From: CAWIMX01 sp963837345
Lineage (GTDB): Bacteria > Acidobacteriota > Vicinamibacteria > Vicinamibacterales > CAVVIG01
NCBI GenBank assembly: GCA_963837345.1
Contig: CAWIMX010000001.1
Span: forward strand, 2,914,001-2,978,000
DNA: 64,000 bases
Direction of reading: 5' to 3'
Below the pieces are notes generated by a model that saw nothing but the letters and a program-made list of their open reading frames with translations, did not search any database and had not been told where the DNA came from. Made by a program: the position numbers and the translations under genes. Shown here one piece after another: positions 1 through 8,676 of the stretch. Every line of letters starts with the position of its first letter. Within the stretch, counting starts at the first letter, position 1.

Positions 1-2
1 AC

Positions 3-255
3 TACGTGACAAACCTTGAGCGGGAGCGGGAATGGAACCCCGCGCTCAAGTCCGTTCGGAAGCTCACCGCAACCCCGCTCGGGACCGGGACCAGATTCGC
101 CGTCCGCTTCGCGGGAATCGGTGAGAGCATTATCCAGATCGTGCATTTCGAGCGCCCGACCCGCTGGGAGAGCAGGAGCTCGAGCGCGTGGCTCGACGTG
201 GAATTTGCCGGACGTGTCTCTTCGGTGCCCAGCGGTTCGCGTGTCGATCTTTCAC
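3..255 (+). pseudogene. SRPBCC (polyketide cyclase-type) protein, fragment
   Basis: The reading frame enters from beyond the left edge (Y-V-T-N-L-E-R-E-R-E-W-N-P) and continues to about base 255. It looks like the middle of a START/SRPBCC ligand-binding protein: the 'REWNP' helix end, 'GTGTRFAVRF' strand and 'ERPTRWESRS' turn are typical. Such proteins cup hydrophobic ligands and normally run about 150 residues. Here similarity stops at 'SGSRVDLSL', where the next gene begins in another frame, and the frame then ends at 293. The C-terminal helix that closes the pocket is missing, so this is a remnant cut by a deletion or frame change. Family placement is from sequence pattern only. Confidence 0.55.
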
Positions 256-1053
256 TCCCGCTTCGGCGACGTCGAGTATCTCCTCGAGGGTGATGGCCCG
301 ACAGTTCTCGTCTCGCATGGCGTCACCGGGGGCATCAATCAGAGCGTTCGTTTCGTCCGCGACTTTGCGATTCTTCCACTCACTTGTCGATACCTCTATG
401 TCTCACGGTTCGGCTACTTGCGGTCTGCGCTCCCGCCGATGGCATCGGCGCGGCGGCAGGCGGCCGCGTACCGCGAGCTGCTGGACCACCTCGACATCGG
501 TCGGGTGTTCGTGTTCGGGAACTCGGCAGGCGGGCCCTCGGCGATGTGGTTCGCGATCGATTGCCCAGACCGGAGCAAAGGCTTGATTCTGGTCTCATCA
601 GCCGTCCCCGGCGCGAAGATAGCAACGGCGCCGAGATCGGTATTCAGATACGACCTCGTCTACTGGCTGGCCGTCACGTTTGCTCCCGGTAAGTTGATGA
701 GGCTGTTCGTGCCGGCTGCACTCCTACCACTTCTAACCAAGGCGGAACGAAGCTTCGTGATCGAGAACGCCTTCAAGGCGGCGCTTCCCATCGCGGAGCG
801 CAGCCAGGGCATCTTCTTTGACAACGAGACTTCCACGCCGTCGGTGGATGACATTCCGTTCGAGGGGATCGTGACGCCCACGCTCATTGTCCATGCGTCC
901 GATGATCCAGCGCCTCCGATCGAAGGGGCGCGTGCGATCGCCGCAAGAATCCCACGGAGCGAGCTTGTTGCTCTGGACGGCGGCCACCTGCTGCTGAGAC
1001 GAGCAGCGGCCGTCCGGCGGGCAATCGATGAATTCATCGCACGTCACGAGTGA
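241..1053 (+). CDS. alpha/beta-fold hydrolase
   Basis: A 270-residue alpha/beta hydrolase of unknown substrate, probably a cytoplasmic esterase or lactonase. The nucleophile elbow is G-N-S-A-G with Ser95. The acid is probably Asp221 or Asp222 (H-A-S-D-D), and the base is His249 (D-G-G-H). The oxyanion-hole region is V-S-H-G-V-T-G-G near residue 24. I chose GTG at 241 because hydrolase-like sequence starts there (S-I-F-H-S-R-F-G-D). The same frame is open further upstream to base 16, but that stretch is the out-of-frame shadow of the SRPBCC remnant. No clear ribosome site precedes 241, so the true start may have been lost with the neighbour's C-terminus. Confidence 0.75.
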   Translation: MSIFHSRFGDVEYLLEGDGPTVLVSHGVTGGINQSVRFVRDFAILPLTCRYLYVSRFGYLRSALPPMASARRQAAAYRELLDHLDIGRVFVFGNSAGGPSAMWFAIDCPDRSKGLILVSSAVPGAKIATAPRSVFRYDLVYWLAVTFAPGKLMRLFVPAALLPLLTKAERSFVIENAFKAALPIAERSQGIFFDNETSTPSVDDIPFEGIVTPTLIVHASDDPAPPIEGARAIAARIPRSELVALDGGHLLLRRAAAVRRAIDEFIARHE

Positions 1054-1274
1054 TGGTCCGGGGATCCGATTTGCCGAGGGGTTCACCGGGCACAGGACTA
1101 TGCCCGTTCGGGTCTCTGATGGTCCGCTGCTACGTCTGGCACGCGCTCGGCAGGATTGCCGAAAATCCCGCACCCCCTTGCTGATTTTCGCGCCGGACCG
1201 TCGCCGGCGCCGCCTCCTTTCAGTATCTGCGGCATCAGCGCGCCGGCAGGCTATATGCGTTCCTTTGCGAAGAT

Positions 1275-1299
1275 GCGGGGCTGCTCGAGGCAGCCCCGC
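1275..1299. terminator. strong hairpin, possible terminator
   Basis: A perfect 10-bp stem (gcggggctgc / gcagccccgc) around the loop tcgag. It lies in the 350-bp gap between the hydrolase and the next gene. There is no T-run after either arm, so it could be a factor-assisted terminator or only a stable RNA hairpin. I see no other feature in bases 1054-1404 except a ribosome site at the right end. Confidence 0.4.
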
Positions 1300-1404
1300 G
1301 CGGTAAGGCCACAGGGACAACGGCTCCGAACCGGTGATCGAGGCCCGGTCATCGAGCGCTCCGTGGCAGAGTTCGGCCTGTGCGGCGGGTCAAAGGAGGG
1401 GCTT

Positions 1405-2064
1405 GTGTATTTCGTGCTCTTCGTAATCGTCGCACTCACGGTGCTGTACTGGTTTCCGGTTCGGCGCTGGATGGCCCGCTGGGGCACCACGCCGTCCGAT
1501 CTGACCCGCGTCATGGCGGGCGACAGGCTCATCGCCGATCCGACGTATTCAGGCACGATGGCCGTCATCGTCCATGCGCCGCCCGAACACATCTGGCCCT
1601 GGCTGGTGCAGATGGGCTATCAGCGGGGCGGCCTGTACAGCTACGACTGGCTGGATCGCCTCGCTGGGTATCTCGATCGCCCGAGTGCCACTCGAATACT
1701 CCCAGCGTTTCAGCATCTGGCAGTGGGTGACGAAATTCCCCTCGGGCGAGGCCCAGCGTGGCCTGTGGCCGTCATGGAGCCGCGTCGCGCACTCGTCCTG
1801 GACATGAGGAACATGGGCGGGATCGATTGGGTGTGGCAGTTTGGCCTCTACCCCGTGGACCAGACGCGGACACTCCTTGTGTCGCGGAGCCGCGTGCACG
1901 CGCGGACGGTCTGGGCGCGGTTGTTGACATCCGCGATTGAGCCCGCGGGGTTCGTCATGACACGGCGGATGCTGCTGGGTCTGAAGCAGCGCGCCGAACG
2001 GCTGCACGCGGGAGCATCGGACGGCTCCCATGATGTCGGTGGTCACCAAGGTGCTGCCGCGTGA
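1405..2064 (+). CDS. SRPBCC-like membrane-anchored protein
   Basis: A 219-residue protein starting with one hydrophobic helix (F-V-L-F-V-I-V-A-L-T-V-L), followed by a soluble domain. The domain resembles START/SRPBCC proteins of the 'P-P-E-H-I-W-P-W-L-V-Q-M-G' type seen in actinobacterial and acidobacterial polyketide-cyclase-like proteins. The GTG at 1405 is preceded at four bases by AAAGGAGGG, a near-perfect ribosome site, which fixes the start; the frame is open further upstream but does not look coding. Substrate unknown. The following gene is an NAD(P)-binding reductase on the same strand, so the two may be co-transcribed. Confidence 0.7.
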   Translation: MYFVLFVIVALTVLYWFPVRRWMARWGTTPSDLTRVMAGDRLIADPTYSGTMAVIVHAPPEHIWPWLVQMGYQRGGLYSYDWLDRLAGYLDRPSATRILPAFQHLAVGDEIPLGRGPAWPVAVMEPRRALVLDMRNMGGIDWVWQFGLYPVDQTRTLLVSRSRVHARTVWARLLTSAIEPAGFVMTRRMLLGLKQRAERLHAGASDGSHDVGGHQGAAA

Positions 2065-2113
2065 GGTTCGTTCGTCAGGTGAACCTGAGCGTTGTCGCGC
2101 AAGGAGGCTGAAG

Positions 2114-2744
2114 ATGCGGCTGCTCGTGCTCGGGGCCACGGGTCGACTCGGCGCGCTGGTGGTCGAAGAAGCCATCACGCGTGGCCACCAGGTAACGGTG
2201 TTGGCCCGATCGCCGGAGAAGCTCGGTGACCGTGTCGCGGCGGTGAAGGTTGTGTCCGGCGACGCACTCGATGCAGATGCAGTGGGCTCGGCGGTTGCTG
2301 GACAAGACGTTGTCGTGTACGCGCTGGGCGCCGGGAACGTTCGGCGTACCACTCTGTTCTCGGACTCGACCCGCATCCTTCTCGATCAGATGCAACACGA
2401 CGGCGTCCGGCGCCTCCTCTGCGTCACCGGTGTCGGAGCCGGCGAGACGAAGGGGCACGGCGGTTTTTGGTACGACCGCGTCCTGTACCCGCTCTTCACG
2501 AAGGGCGTCTACGCTGACAAGGATCGCCAGGAGGCCCTCATCCGTACCGAGCAGCACGGACTGGACGATTGTTCGGCCGGCACCGTTCCGGAAGCGCACA
2601 CCCGTCGGGCCTCTTCGGGTCGTCACCCGAGTCGGTCGCATCGTCCTTCGAAGAATCGCGCTGCGCGAAGTCGCCCGCTTTGTCCTCGACGAGGTTGAGC
2701 AGAATCGGTTCGTGCGGCAGGCCGTGTTCATCGGGCACGAATGA
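2114..2744 (+). pseudogene. NAD(P)-binding (NmrA/SDR-like) protein, frameshifted
   Basis: Begins with a clean Rossmann start, M-R-L-L-V-L-G-A-T-G-R-L-G, after the ribosome site AAGGAGG, and reads as an atypical short-chain dehydrogenase that binds NAD(P). The frame is lost near 2563: upstream it reads E-Q-H-G-L-D, and the expected continuation D-W-T-I-V-R-P-A-P-F and the C-terminal E-V-A-R-F-V-L-D appear one frame over, ending at 2744. Homologues usually read G-L-D-W-T-I-V-R-P here. Losing one unit of a tandem ctgga repeat (5 bases) would create exactly this shift. Joined, the product is about 210 residues, normal for the family. This is either a real slippage mutation or a sequence error. 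Confidence 0.75.
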
Positions 2745-3166
2745 GTTGCGCTTGGTCCTGGTCGCAGAGCTCCGGCTCACGTACGCGCAGTCCGCCTGGT
2801 GACGGGGTCTGGACATGAGCACGGCGTTTCCCTCGGAGGCCCCGTTGTAAGGTTCGCCGCCCAAAGCGCGTTCAACCCGAGTGAAGAAGGGCAGAATTTG
2901 ATTGTCATCGCGTTCCTCGGCGCGTGGTGGCGCAGTCCTCGCACGGCGCGGCAAGCCGCACCTCGCCGATGCCGAACTGCATTTCGGTGAGGAGCCTCTC
3001 GACGGCCTGAAACTGGTCGGATGCGCAGTCTGGGAGCGGCGCGACGGTCGCCGATACGTCACGCCACGCTCCCGACGCGGAAGTAACTCTGTGAACGGCG
3101 AGCGCCGCGCCCGCGTGCATCTCCCCCCAGCCCATGCACGCAGAGCCGCAACAGTCCAGCGATCAA
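2745..3166. other. 422-bp gap with no recognisable gene
   Basis: Short open frames exist on both strands, but none has a ribosome site, a recognisable domain or a convincing start. The segment lies between a frameshifted gene and a truncated one, next to a recombinase remnant, so it may be decayed coding DNA. Confidence 0.4.
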
Positions 3167-3691
3167 TCAGGGGACGGAGGCTCCCGGCTCCACGGGTTGG
3201 TATCGGATCATCATGATGCTGATCACCAGGAACCACAGGAGCGGAAGGGCATTGGCGGCGAACGCCGGGCCCCAACCCGCAGCGTTATAGAAACCGGTGT
3301 GGTCGACGACGCCCACATACATAGATGGAATAGCTGCAACGCATAGAGCCGCGCTTACGTACCCCAGCGCGCCTGTCCAGGACGGGAGTGCGCCTGTGCC
3401 GCGGATCGCGTAACCGGCGACGGCCATGAACAACCCAGTGACTGCGAAGGCAATCGCGCCGTTGCAGATCAGAATCGTACCTGCCTCGAGAGCCCGAACG
3501 GCGCTTGGGTCAACTTGGCCGCTGGCAGCGACCAAGACCGCGCCTCCCTCGAGCCCGTCAGCCACAAGGGACACGGCCCACCACGCCGCACCGGCGACGA
3601 GCGCCAGCGTGGCTGCCCACTCGTACTCTGCTCGCGTCTTGATAATTAGATACCGGAACCCGGCAAAGAGCACCATGAGTGACGTGCACAT
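3167..3691 (-). CDS. integral membrane protein, probably missing its N-terminus
   Basis: A 174-residue hydrophobic protein with about five transmembrane segments (for example L-A-L-V-A-G-A-A-W-W-A-V and L-P-L-L-W-F-L-V-I-S-I-M-M-I). I do not recognise the family; it resembles small DUF4386-like membrane proteins in layout. The first in-frame ATG (3691) lies exactly where a recombinase remnant on the other strand begins, and the protein opens directly in a membrane helix (L-M-V-L-F-A-G-F-R-Y). I infer that the first helix or two were lost at this breakpoint. No ribosome site is visible, so expression is doubtful. Confidence 0.5.
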   Translation of the reverse strand: MCTSLMVLFAGFRYLIIKTRAEYEWAATLALVAGAAWWAVSLVADGLEGGAVLVAASGQVDPSAVRALEAGTILICNGAIAFAVTGLFMAVAGYAIRGTGALPSWTGALGYVSAALCVAAIPSMYVGVVDHTGFYNAAGWGPAFAANALPLLWFLVISIMMIRYQPVEPGASVP

Positions 3692-3872
3692 GGCCGACGA
3701 TGGCGTTCCCGTTCACGAGCTGCAATTGCTCGCCGGGCACTCCAGCATCACGACGACGCAGCGCTACATGAACGCGCGTGCGAGCTCCCTGGCCGAATCG
3801 ATGCGTCAGGCGCGCGAGCGACGCGTCAATCGCGGCGAGCAGGCAGATGAAGCGACCGCTCAGATTGGGTGA
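3690..3872 (+). pseudogene. tyrosine recombinase (integrase), C-terminal fragment
   Basis: Sixty residues matching the end of a phage-type tyrosine integrase: A-D-D-G-V-P-V-H-E-L-Q-L-L-A-G-H-S-S-I-T-T-T-Q-R-Y-M. The box III His (G-H-S-S) and the catalytic Tyr (T-Q-R-Y) are both present, but the Arg-containing box and everything before it are missing. The fragment reads towards tRNA-Pro, whose 3' end lies 110 bases away. This is the usual arrangement when an element integrates at the 3' end of a tRNA gene, so I read it as the scar of a lost or rearranged genomic island to the left. Confidence 0.75.
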
Positions 3873-3908
3873 AGGAATGCAGACCGAGCAGGGTTGGCAC
3901 GCTCCCGA

Positions 3909-3928
3909 TTGTCAGCCAATTGTCAGCC
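3909..3928 (+). repeat. tandem 9-bp repeat ttgtcagcc
   Basis: Two copies of ttgtcagcc at 3909-3917 and 3920-3928, one helical turn apart, between the integrase tail and tRNA-Pro. The spacing fits arm-type integrase or excisionase binding repeats, but two copies may also be chance. Confidence 0.35.
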
Positions 3929-3958
3929 GACGCTCGATCTGCGTTCGCCAGATTCACA

Positions 3959-3974
3959 AGCGTTCGAAAACGCT
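3959..3974. other. 6-bp stem hairpin next to the tRNA 3' end
   Basis: agcgtt and aacgct pair around the loop cgaa, nine bases beyond the encoded CCA of tRNA-Pro. It could end the tRNA transcript or be part of a former attachment site. There is no long T-run in the tRNA direction. Confidence 0.3.
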
Positions 3975-3982
3975 AAGAATTT

Positions 3983-4059
3983 TGGTCGGGGCGGCCGGAT
4001 TCGAACCGGCGGCCCCCTGCGCCCAAGGCAGGTGCGCTACCAGGCTGCGCTACGCCCCG
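3983..4059 (-). tRNA. tRNA-Pro(UGG)
   Basis: A complete 77-base tRNA on the minus strand. The 7-bp acceptor stem CGGGGCG/CGCCCCG is fully paired, the discriminator is A, and the 3' CCA is encoded in the DNA. The anticodon arm is CCTGC-CTTGGGC-GCAGG, giving anticodon UGG for proline. The T-loop reads GGTTCGAATCC. Its 3' end faces the integrase remnant, which makes it a likely former integration site. Confidence 0.97.
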
Positions 4060-4102
4060 ACCTGCCCTCATAGTACCGCACGCGGCGGGCGGGCGGCGCT
4101 CG

Positions 4103-4960
4103 TCAAGGCTCGAAATGTGCCACGAAAACGTGCTCCATGCCATCAGGCGTGGAGTACGGTCCGGCGATGTCTCCGCGGTTGTTGATGCCGAACGCCAACG
4201 TCGCCACGGCTCCCGGCGCGTCAATCGTCGCCAGCTTCCCTCTGGCCAGCAGGAATCCGTGCGGGTTGTCGCTCGTGTCGAAGTAGTAGCCGACGACTTG
4301 CCCGAAATCGTTCACCGCTTCCGCGACGGTGCCGGTCGAACCCGCCGGCCCGTCGATGGTCGAGAACGTGTCGCGCCTGAGCAGAAACCCGTGGGGGGGC
4401 CCTTGGGCGTCGAGGTAGAACCCGGCGACGTCCCCATAGTCGTTCACACCGAACGCTTCGGTCTTCGTGGCGCCAGGAACGTCGATGGTTTCGAAATGGC
4501 CTGGATCGTCGCGGTGCCGGCTGAATCCATGGGCGCGGCCGTGCGCGTCGACATACAAGCCCACGATCTCGCCCCAGGCATTGATCCCGGAAGCAACGGT
4601 GACGATGGCGCCTGCGATGTCGATTGGGGTGTAGCGCCCGCGAAAGTACCGGTAGCCGTGCACCGACCCGGCCGCGTCGAAGTACGGGCCGACTGCCTCG
4701 CCCCAGATGTTCAGCCCGTACACTTCGGTCCCGGAGCTGCCGGGCACGTCGATCGTCCTGAACGAGCCATCATGCTCGGTGAAGCCGTGCGGCGTGAACG
4801 ACGCGTCCATGTACGTCGCACCCACGGTGCGGATATCGTTGATCGTTCCGTCACCGGCGCCGACTGCGCCAGGAAAATCGACGGTTCTGAAGGTGAAGGT
4901 GATCGTCTTCGATGAGGGGGGCGTGACGAGGAGCGCGGCGATGATCAGGGATCGAAGCAT
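4103..4960 (-). CDS. HAF-repeat secreted protein
   Basis: A 285-residue protein with a short signal-like start (M-L-R-S-L-I-I-A-A-L-L-V-T-P). About six repeats follow with the pattern 'F-x-T-I-D-x-P-G-A-x-x-T ... G-I-N-x-x-G-D-I-x-G-x-Y-x-D ... H-G-F'. These HAF repeats are predicted beta-propeller-like structures in exported proteins of Acidobacteria and others; no biochemical role is known. I start at ATG 4960 because GGAG sits eight bases upstream, although the frame is open 12 codons earlier. It is transcribed alone, next to tRNA-Pro. Confidence 0.8.
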   Translation of the reverse strand: MLRSLIIAALLVTPPSSKTITFTFRTVDFPGAVGAGDGTINDIRTVGATYMDASFTPHGFTEHDGSFRTIDVPGSSGTEVYGLNIWGEAVGPYFDAAGSVHGYRYFRGRYTPIDIAGAIVTVASGINAWGEIVGLYVDAHGRAHGFSRHRDDPGHFETIDVPGATKTEAFGVNDYGDVAGFYLDAQGPPHGFLLRRDTFSTIDGPAGSTGTVAEAVNDFGQVVGYYFDTSDNPHGFLLARGKLATIDAPGAVATLAFGINNRGDIAGPYSTPDGMEHVFVAHFEP

Positions 4961-4992
4961 GGGCTGATCTCCACCTGTACCGGAGCGTCGCG

Positions 4993-5392
4993 TCATCCTA
5001 CGCCCCTTGTGTCACGCGCTGAAAGCGCTTTTTCACCCCGGTCGCCAGGTGCGAACAGTTCGCACAGCCACGCCGACCCATTGATCGCGCCGAAGGGCAC
5101 GCGATGCGGCGGGCCGCAGACCCACTGCCGGCAGGCTGCGTCCGGAAACGCCTTCAGCGATACGGGCCGCTCGTCGCCGACGTGGTAGATGCCGTGAACG
5201 CCCGGCCGAACGATGGCCGCCTCGGTGGCCCGCAGGAAGTCGGCCCTCGAGAGCAGCCGGAAGGCCACCTGCGGTGGTACATGAGCCCCAGACGATGGCC
5301 CGTTCGGCACCAGATGTCCCGCCAGCAGACCGCCGAGATTTCGGCGCACCCGTAATCAGAACGTTCCGGACCGGCGTGGCCTCCGCTGACAT
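4993..5392 (-). pseudogene. NAD-dependent epimerase/dehydratase remnant
   Basis: Two out-of-frame pieces look like one broken gene. At the 5' end (about 5392) the frame reads V-R-N-V-L-I-T-G-A, the first strand of a Rossmann-fold epimerase. After a frame change the remainder reads A-D-F-L-R-A-T-E-A-A-I and H-G-I-Y-H-V-G-D-E-R-P-V-S-L, typical of the C-terminal part of UDP-sugar epimerase-like SDRs. The central 150-200 residues, with the catalytic Tyr-x-x-x-Lys, are missing. It is therefore an internally deleted remnant. Confidence 0.5.
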
Positions 5393-5454
5393 GCCCCGGA
5401 TTCTGAACCAGCCCGCTTACACTTTCCAGGTGCCCGCCGCGCGCCTCCAGGAAC

Positions 5455-5460
5455 GATAAT
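5455..5460 (+). promoter_or_regulatory. -10-like hexamer gataat, leaderless arrangement
   Basis: gataat ends six bases before the ATG at 5467, and no ribosome site lies between. This is the distance expected if transcription starts at the start codon. No good -35 element is visible. Confidence 0.45.
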
Positions 5461-5466
5461 GGCGCC

Positions 5467-7029
5467 ATGAGGCGGCGGCGCGACGGTCTGGTGAGCCGGC
5501 GGGCGTTTCTTGCCGGCGGTATGGCCCTAGTTCCCTACGCCTCGCTCGCGCGTCCCATCGGTCGCATCCGGCCCCGTCCGCGCTTCGCTTCCACGCCCTT
5601 CACTCTGGGTGTCGCCTCCGGCGACCCTTCGCCCGACGGCATCGTCCTCTGGACGAGGCTCGCACCGCAACCGCTTGGCCCGGCCGGCGGCATGGATCCC
5701 GATCCGGTGGAAGTGACGTGGGAAATCGCCGCGGACGATGGCATGCGGCGCGTGGTGAAGACGGGCGTCGAGGTGGCCGAGGCCGAGTGGGCGCACTCGG
5801 TGCACGCCGAGGTGAGCGGCCTGGAACCGGAACGCTGGTACTGGTACCGCTTCCGCGTCGGCGACGAAGTGAGCCCGATCGGGCGCACGAAAACGTTCCC
5901 TCGGCCCGGCGCGGACGCGCGCGCGCTGAGGTTCGCGTTCGTCAGCTGCCAGGCCTACGAAGTCGGCTACTTCACCGCGTTCAAGCACCTCGCCGCCGAG
6001 GACATCGAGCTCGTCTTTCACCTCGGCGACTACATCTACGAGAACGGCGGGCCGGCCTTCAACACCATCCGGCCGCATTCGAACCCCGAGCCGTACACGC
6101 TCGAGGCGTATCGCGAGCGCTACGCGCAGTACAAGACCGATCCGGATCTGCAGGCCGCCCACCGCGTGGCGCCGTGGATCGTCACCTGGGACGACCACGA
6201 AGTGGACGACAACTACGCGGGCGTCATCTCGAAGGCGAACGATCCGGTCGACGCATTCACCCGCCGGCGAACCGCGGCCTACCGCGCCTACTACGAGCAT
6301 CAGCCGCTTCGTGCGCGGTCGCGGCCGCGCGATGCGGGCATGCGTCTCTACCGCGCATTCGAGTTCGGCTCGCTCGCCTCGTTCTTCGTGCTCGACACCC
6401 GCCAGTACCGCACGGATCAGCCCTGCGGCGACGGGGTGAAGGAAATCTGCGACGCCGTCTTCGCCCCGGGCGCGACGATGATGGGGCCCGAGCAGGAGCG
6501 CTGGCTGTACGACGGGCTGGATCGCTCGCGCGCCCGCTGGCACGTGCTGCCGCAGCAGGTGATGATGGCGGCGCTCGACGAGGCGCCCGGCGACGCGAAG
6601 CGCTACGCGATGGACCAGTGGAACGGCTACGGCGCCGAGCGGACGCGCCTGCTCACGTTCCTGCACGAACGGCGGCTTTCGAACCCGGTGGTGCTCACCG
6701 GCGACATCCATTCGAACTGGGTGAACGACCTGCAGCTCGACTTCGCCGACCCGCATTCGCCCGTTGTCGCCACCGAGCTGGTCGGCACGTCCATCACGTC
6801 GGGCGGCGACGGCTCCGACATCAACCAGACGATGGAGGGCGTGAAACGGGAGAATCCGTTCGTGAAGTTCTGCAACGGCCAGCGGGGCTACGTCGTGTGC
6901 GAGCTCGCGCCCGCCGAGATGCGGGCGCACTACCGGGTGGTCGACTACATCCGGCAGCCCGGCGCGCCCGTGCATACGCGTGCGTCCTTCGTGGTGGAGG
7001 ACGGGCGAGCTGGCGCGGCGCCCTGGTAG
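5467..7029 (+). CDS. PhoD-family alkaline phosphatase, Tat-exported
   Basis: A 520-residue PhoD-like phosphatase/phosphodiesterase, expected to release phosphate from esters outside the inner membrane. It opens with a twin-arginine signal (S-R-R-A-F-L-A-G-G, residues 10-18). The PhoD N-terminal domain follows (F-T-L-G-V-A-S-G-D-P), then the metallophosphatase core: F-V-S-C-Q near 161, H-L-G-D-Y-I-Y around Asp188, D-D-H-E at 242-245 and G-D-I-H at 412-415. These residues bind the Fe/Ca metals in known PhoD enzymes. The length is normal. A frame-disrupted paralogue follows directly, so this is probably the working copy. Confidence 0.92.
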   Translation: MRRRRDGLVSRRAFLAGGMALVPYASLARPIGRIRPRPRFASTPFTLGVASGDPSPDGIVLWTRLAPQPLGPAGGMDPDPVEVTWEIAADDGMRRVVKTGVEVAEAEWAHSVHAEVSGLEPERWYWYRFRVGDEVSPIGRTKTFPRPGADARALRFAFVSCQAYEVGYFTAFKHLAAEDIELVFHLGDYIYENGGPAFNTIRPHSNPEPYTLEAYRERYAQYKTDPDLQAAHRVAPWIVTWDDHEVDDNYAGVISKANDPVDAFTRRRTAAYRAYYEHQPLRARSRPRDAGMRLYRAFEFGSLASFFVLDTRQYRTDQPCGDGVKEICDAVFAPGATMMGPEQERWLYDGLDRSRARWHVLPQQVMMAALDEAPGDAKRYAMDQWNGYGAERTRLLTFLHERRLSNPVVLTGDIHSNWVNDLQLDFADPHSPVVATELVGTSITSGGDGSDINQTMEGVKRENPFVKFCNGQRGYVVCELAPAEMRAHYRVVDYIRQPGAPVHTRASFVVEDGRAGAAPW

Positions 7030-7105
7030 TCGCCACCCGATTTCACGCGGGCGTCATCGGTTCGATACACGCCGCGGGCATACTGACGTCTCGAGGAGGT
7101 GAACT

Positions 7106-8661
7106 GTGGGACGCGAACGATTCAGCCGCCGGGCATTCCTCGGCGGACTGGCGATCGCACCGTTCGGTGCGGCGCTGGCCGGATGGCCCGGCCGCCCGGT
7201 TCAACGGAGCCCGCGGTTTCCCTCTTCCCCCTTCACGCTCGGCGTGGCCTCGGGCGATCCCGAGGCCGACAGCGTCGTGCTCTGGACGCGCCTGGCGCTG
7301 GCGCCCCTCGAGGGCGGCGGCATGCCCGACGAGCCGATCGAGGTCCCGTGGGAGATCGGCGCCGACGATCGCTTCTCGCGCATCGTCGGGCGCGGCACGG
7401 CCACGGCGGCTCCCGAATCCGCCCACACGGTGCACGTCGAGGCGCGGCGGCCTGGACCCGGATCGCTGGTACTGGTACCGCTTCATGGCCGGCGACGAGG
7501 CGAGCCCGATCGGCCGCACGCGGACGATGCCGACCGACGGGGCCGCGGCCGATCGGCTGCGATTCGCGTTCGCGTCGTGCCAGCACTACGAGACGGGCTA
7601 CTACACGGCCTACCAGCACATGGCCGAGGAGGATCTGGATCTCGTCTTTCACCTCGGCGACTACATCTACGAGTACGCCGGCGCCGATGGCCGCGTGCGC
7701 AGGCACGCGGGCGGCGAGATCTCAGACGCTCGCCGACTACCGCACGCGCTACGCGCAGTACAAGATGGATCCGCACCTGCAGGCGGCGCACGCCCTGTGC
7801 CCCTGGATCGTCACGCCCGACGATCACGAGGTGGACAACAACTACGCGAACGCCGTGAGCGAGCACGACGATCCGACCGACTGGTTTCTCGCCCGGCGCG
7901 CCGCCGCCTACCAGGCCTACTACGAGCACATGCCGCTGCGCCGCGCGCTCGCTTCCGCACGGTCCGGCCATCCAGCTGTATCGATCGTTCAATTGCGGGG
8001 CAGCTCGCGTCAGTTCTTCGTGCTCGACACGCGCCAGTTCCGGACCGACCAGCCCTGCGGCGACGGCACCAGGGCGCCGTGCGAGGGGGTGTACTCGCCG
8101 GTCGCCACCATGATGGGCAGCGACCAGGAAGGCTGGCTGTTCGAGAAAGTGACCACGTCGAAGGCGCGGTGGAACGTGGTGCCGCAACAGGTGATGATGG
8201 CGCCGGCGGACCGCCAGCCGGGCCCGGGCCAGCGATTCTCGATGGATCAGTGGGGCGGCTACGACGCCGCGCGGACGCGCCTGATGAAGTTCTTCGCCGA
8301 GAGCCGCGCGGCCAATCCGGTCGTGCTCACCGGCGACATCCACAGCAACTGGGTGAACGATCTGAAAGTCGACTTCTTCGATCCGAAGTCGCCGGTCGTC
8401 GCCACCGAGTTCGTCGGCACCTCGATCACCTCGAACGGCGACGGCGTCGACATGCCCGAGGGGATGCCGGCCGTGCTGGCCGAGAATCCGTTCGTCAGGT
8501 TCCACAACAGCCAGCGGGGCTACGTCGCGTGCGAGGTCACGCCGTCGGAGATGCGCGCGCACTACCGCGTGGTCGAGTACGTCAGCCGGCCCGACGCCCC
8601 GATCCTGACGCGCGCGTCGTTCGCGGTCGCGAGCGGCCACCCCGGCGCCGAGCAGGTGTGA
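7106..8661 (+). pseudogene. second PhoD-family phosphatase with five frame changes
   Basis: A paralogue of the preceding PhoD, starting at GTG 7106 after GGAGGTGAACT, with Tat motif S-R-R-A-F-L-G-G. The protein is present end to end (F-A-S-C-Q, H-L-G-D-Y-I-Y, D-D-H-E-V-D-N-N-Y, G-D-I-H-S-N-W) but in changing frames: shifts near 7455, 7730, 7945 (least certain), 8000 (a gggg run) and 8013. All are equivalent to one extra base. Between them the sequence keeps coding character and tracks its neighbour closely; expected third-position patterns are intact. That looks more like uncorrected insertions in the assembly than decay. If corrected, it is an intact enzyme of about 515 residues. Confidence 0.85.
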
Positions 8662-8664
8662 CGC

Positions 8665-8670
8665 TACAAT
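8665..8670 (+). promoter_or_regulatory. -10-like hexamer tacaat before rdgB
   Basis: tacaat ends six bases before GTG 8677, with no ribosome site between. The layout fits a leaderless transcript. Confidence 0.45.
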
Positions 8671-8676
8671 TCATGC

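Noticed and set aside
3778..4185. Plus-strand frame over the tRNA reading G-A-A-G-F-E-P-A-A-P
   Set aside because: This is the well-known false protein produced by translating the antisense of a tRNA; the minus strand folds as a perfect tRNA-Pro.
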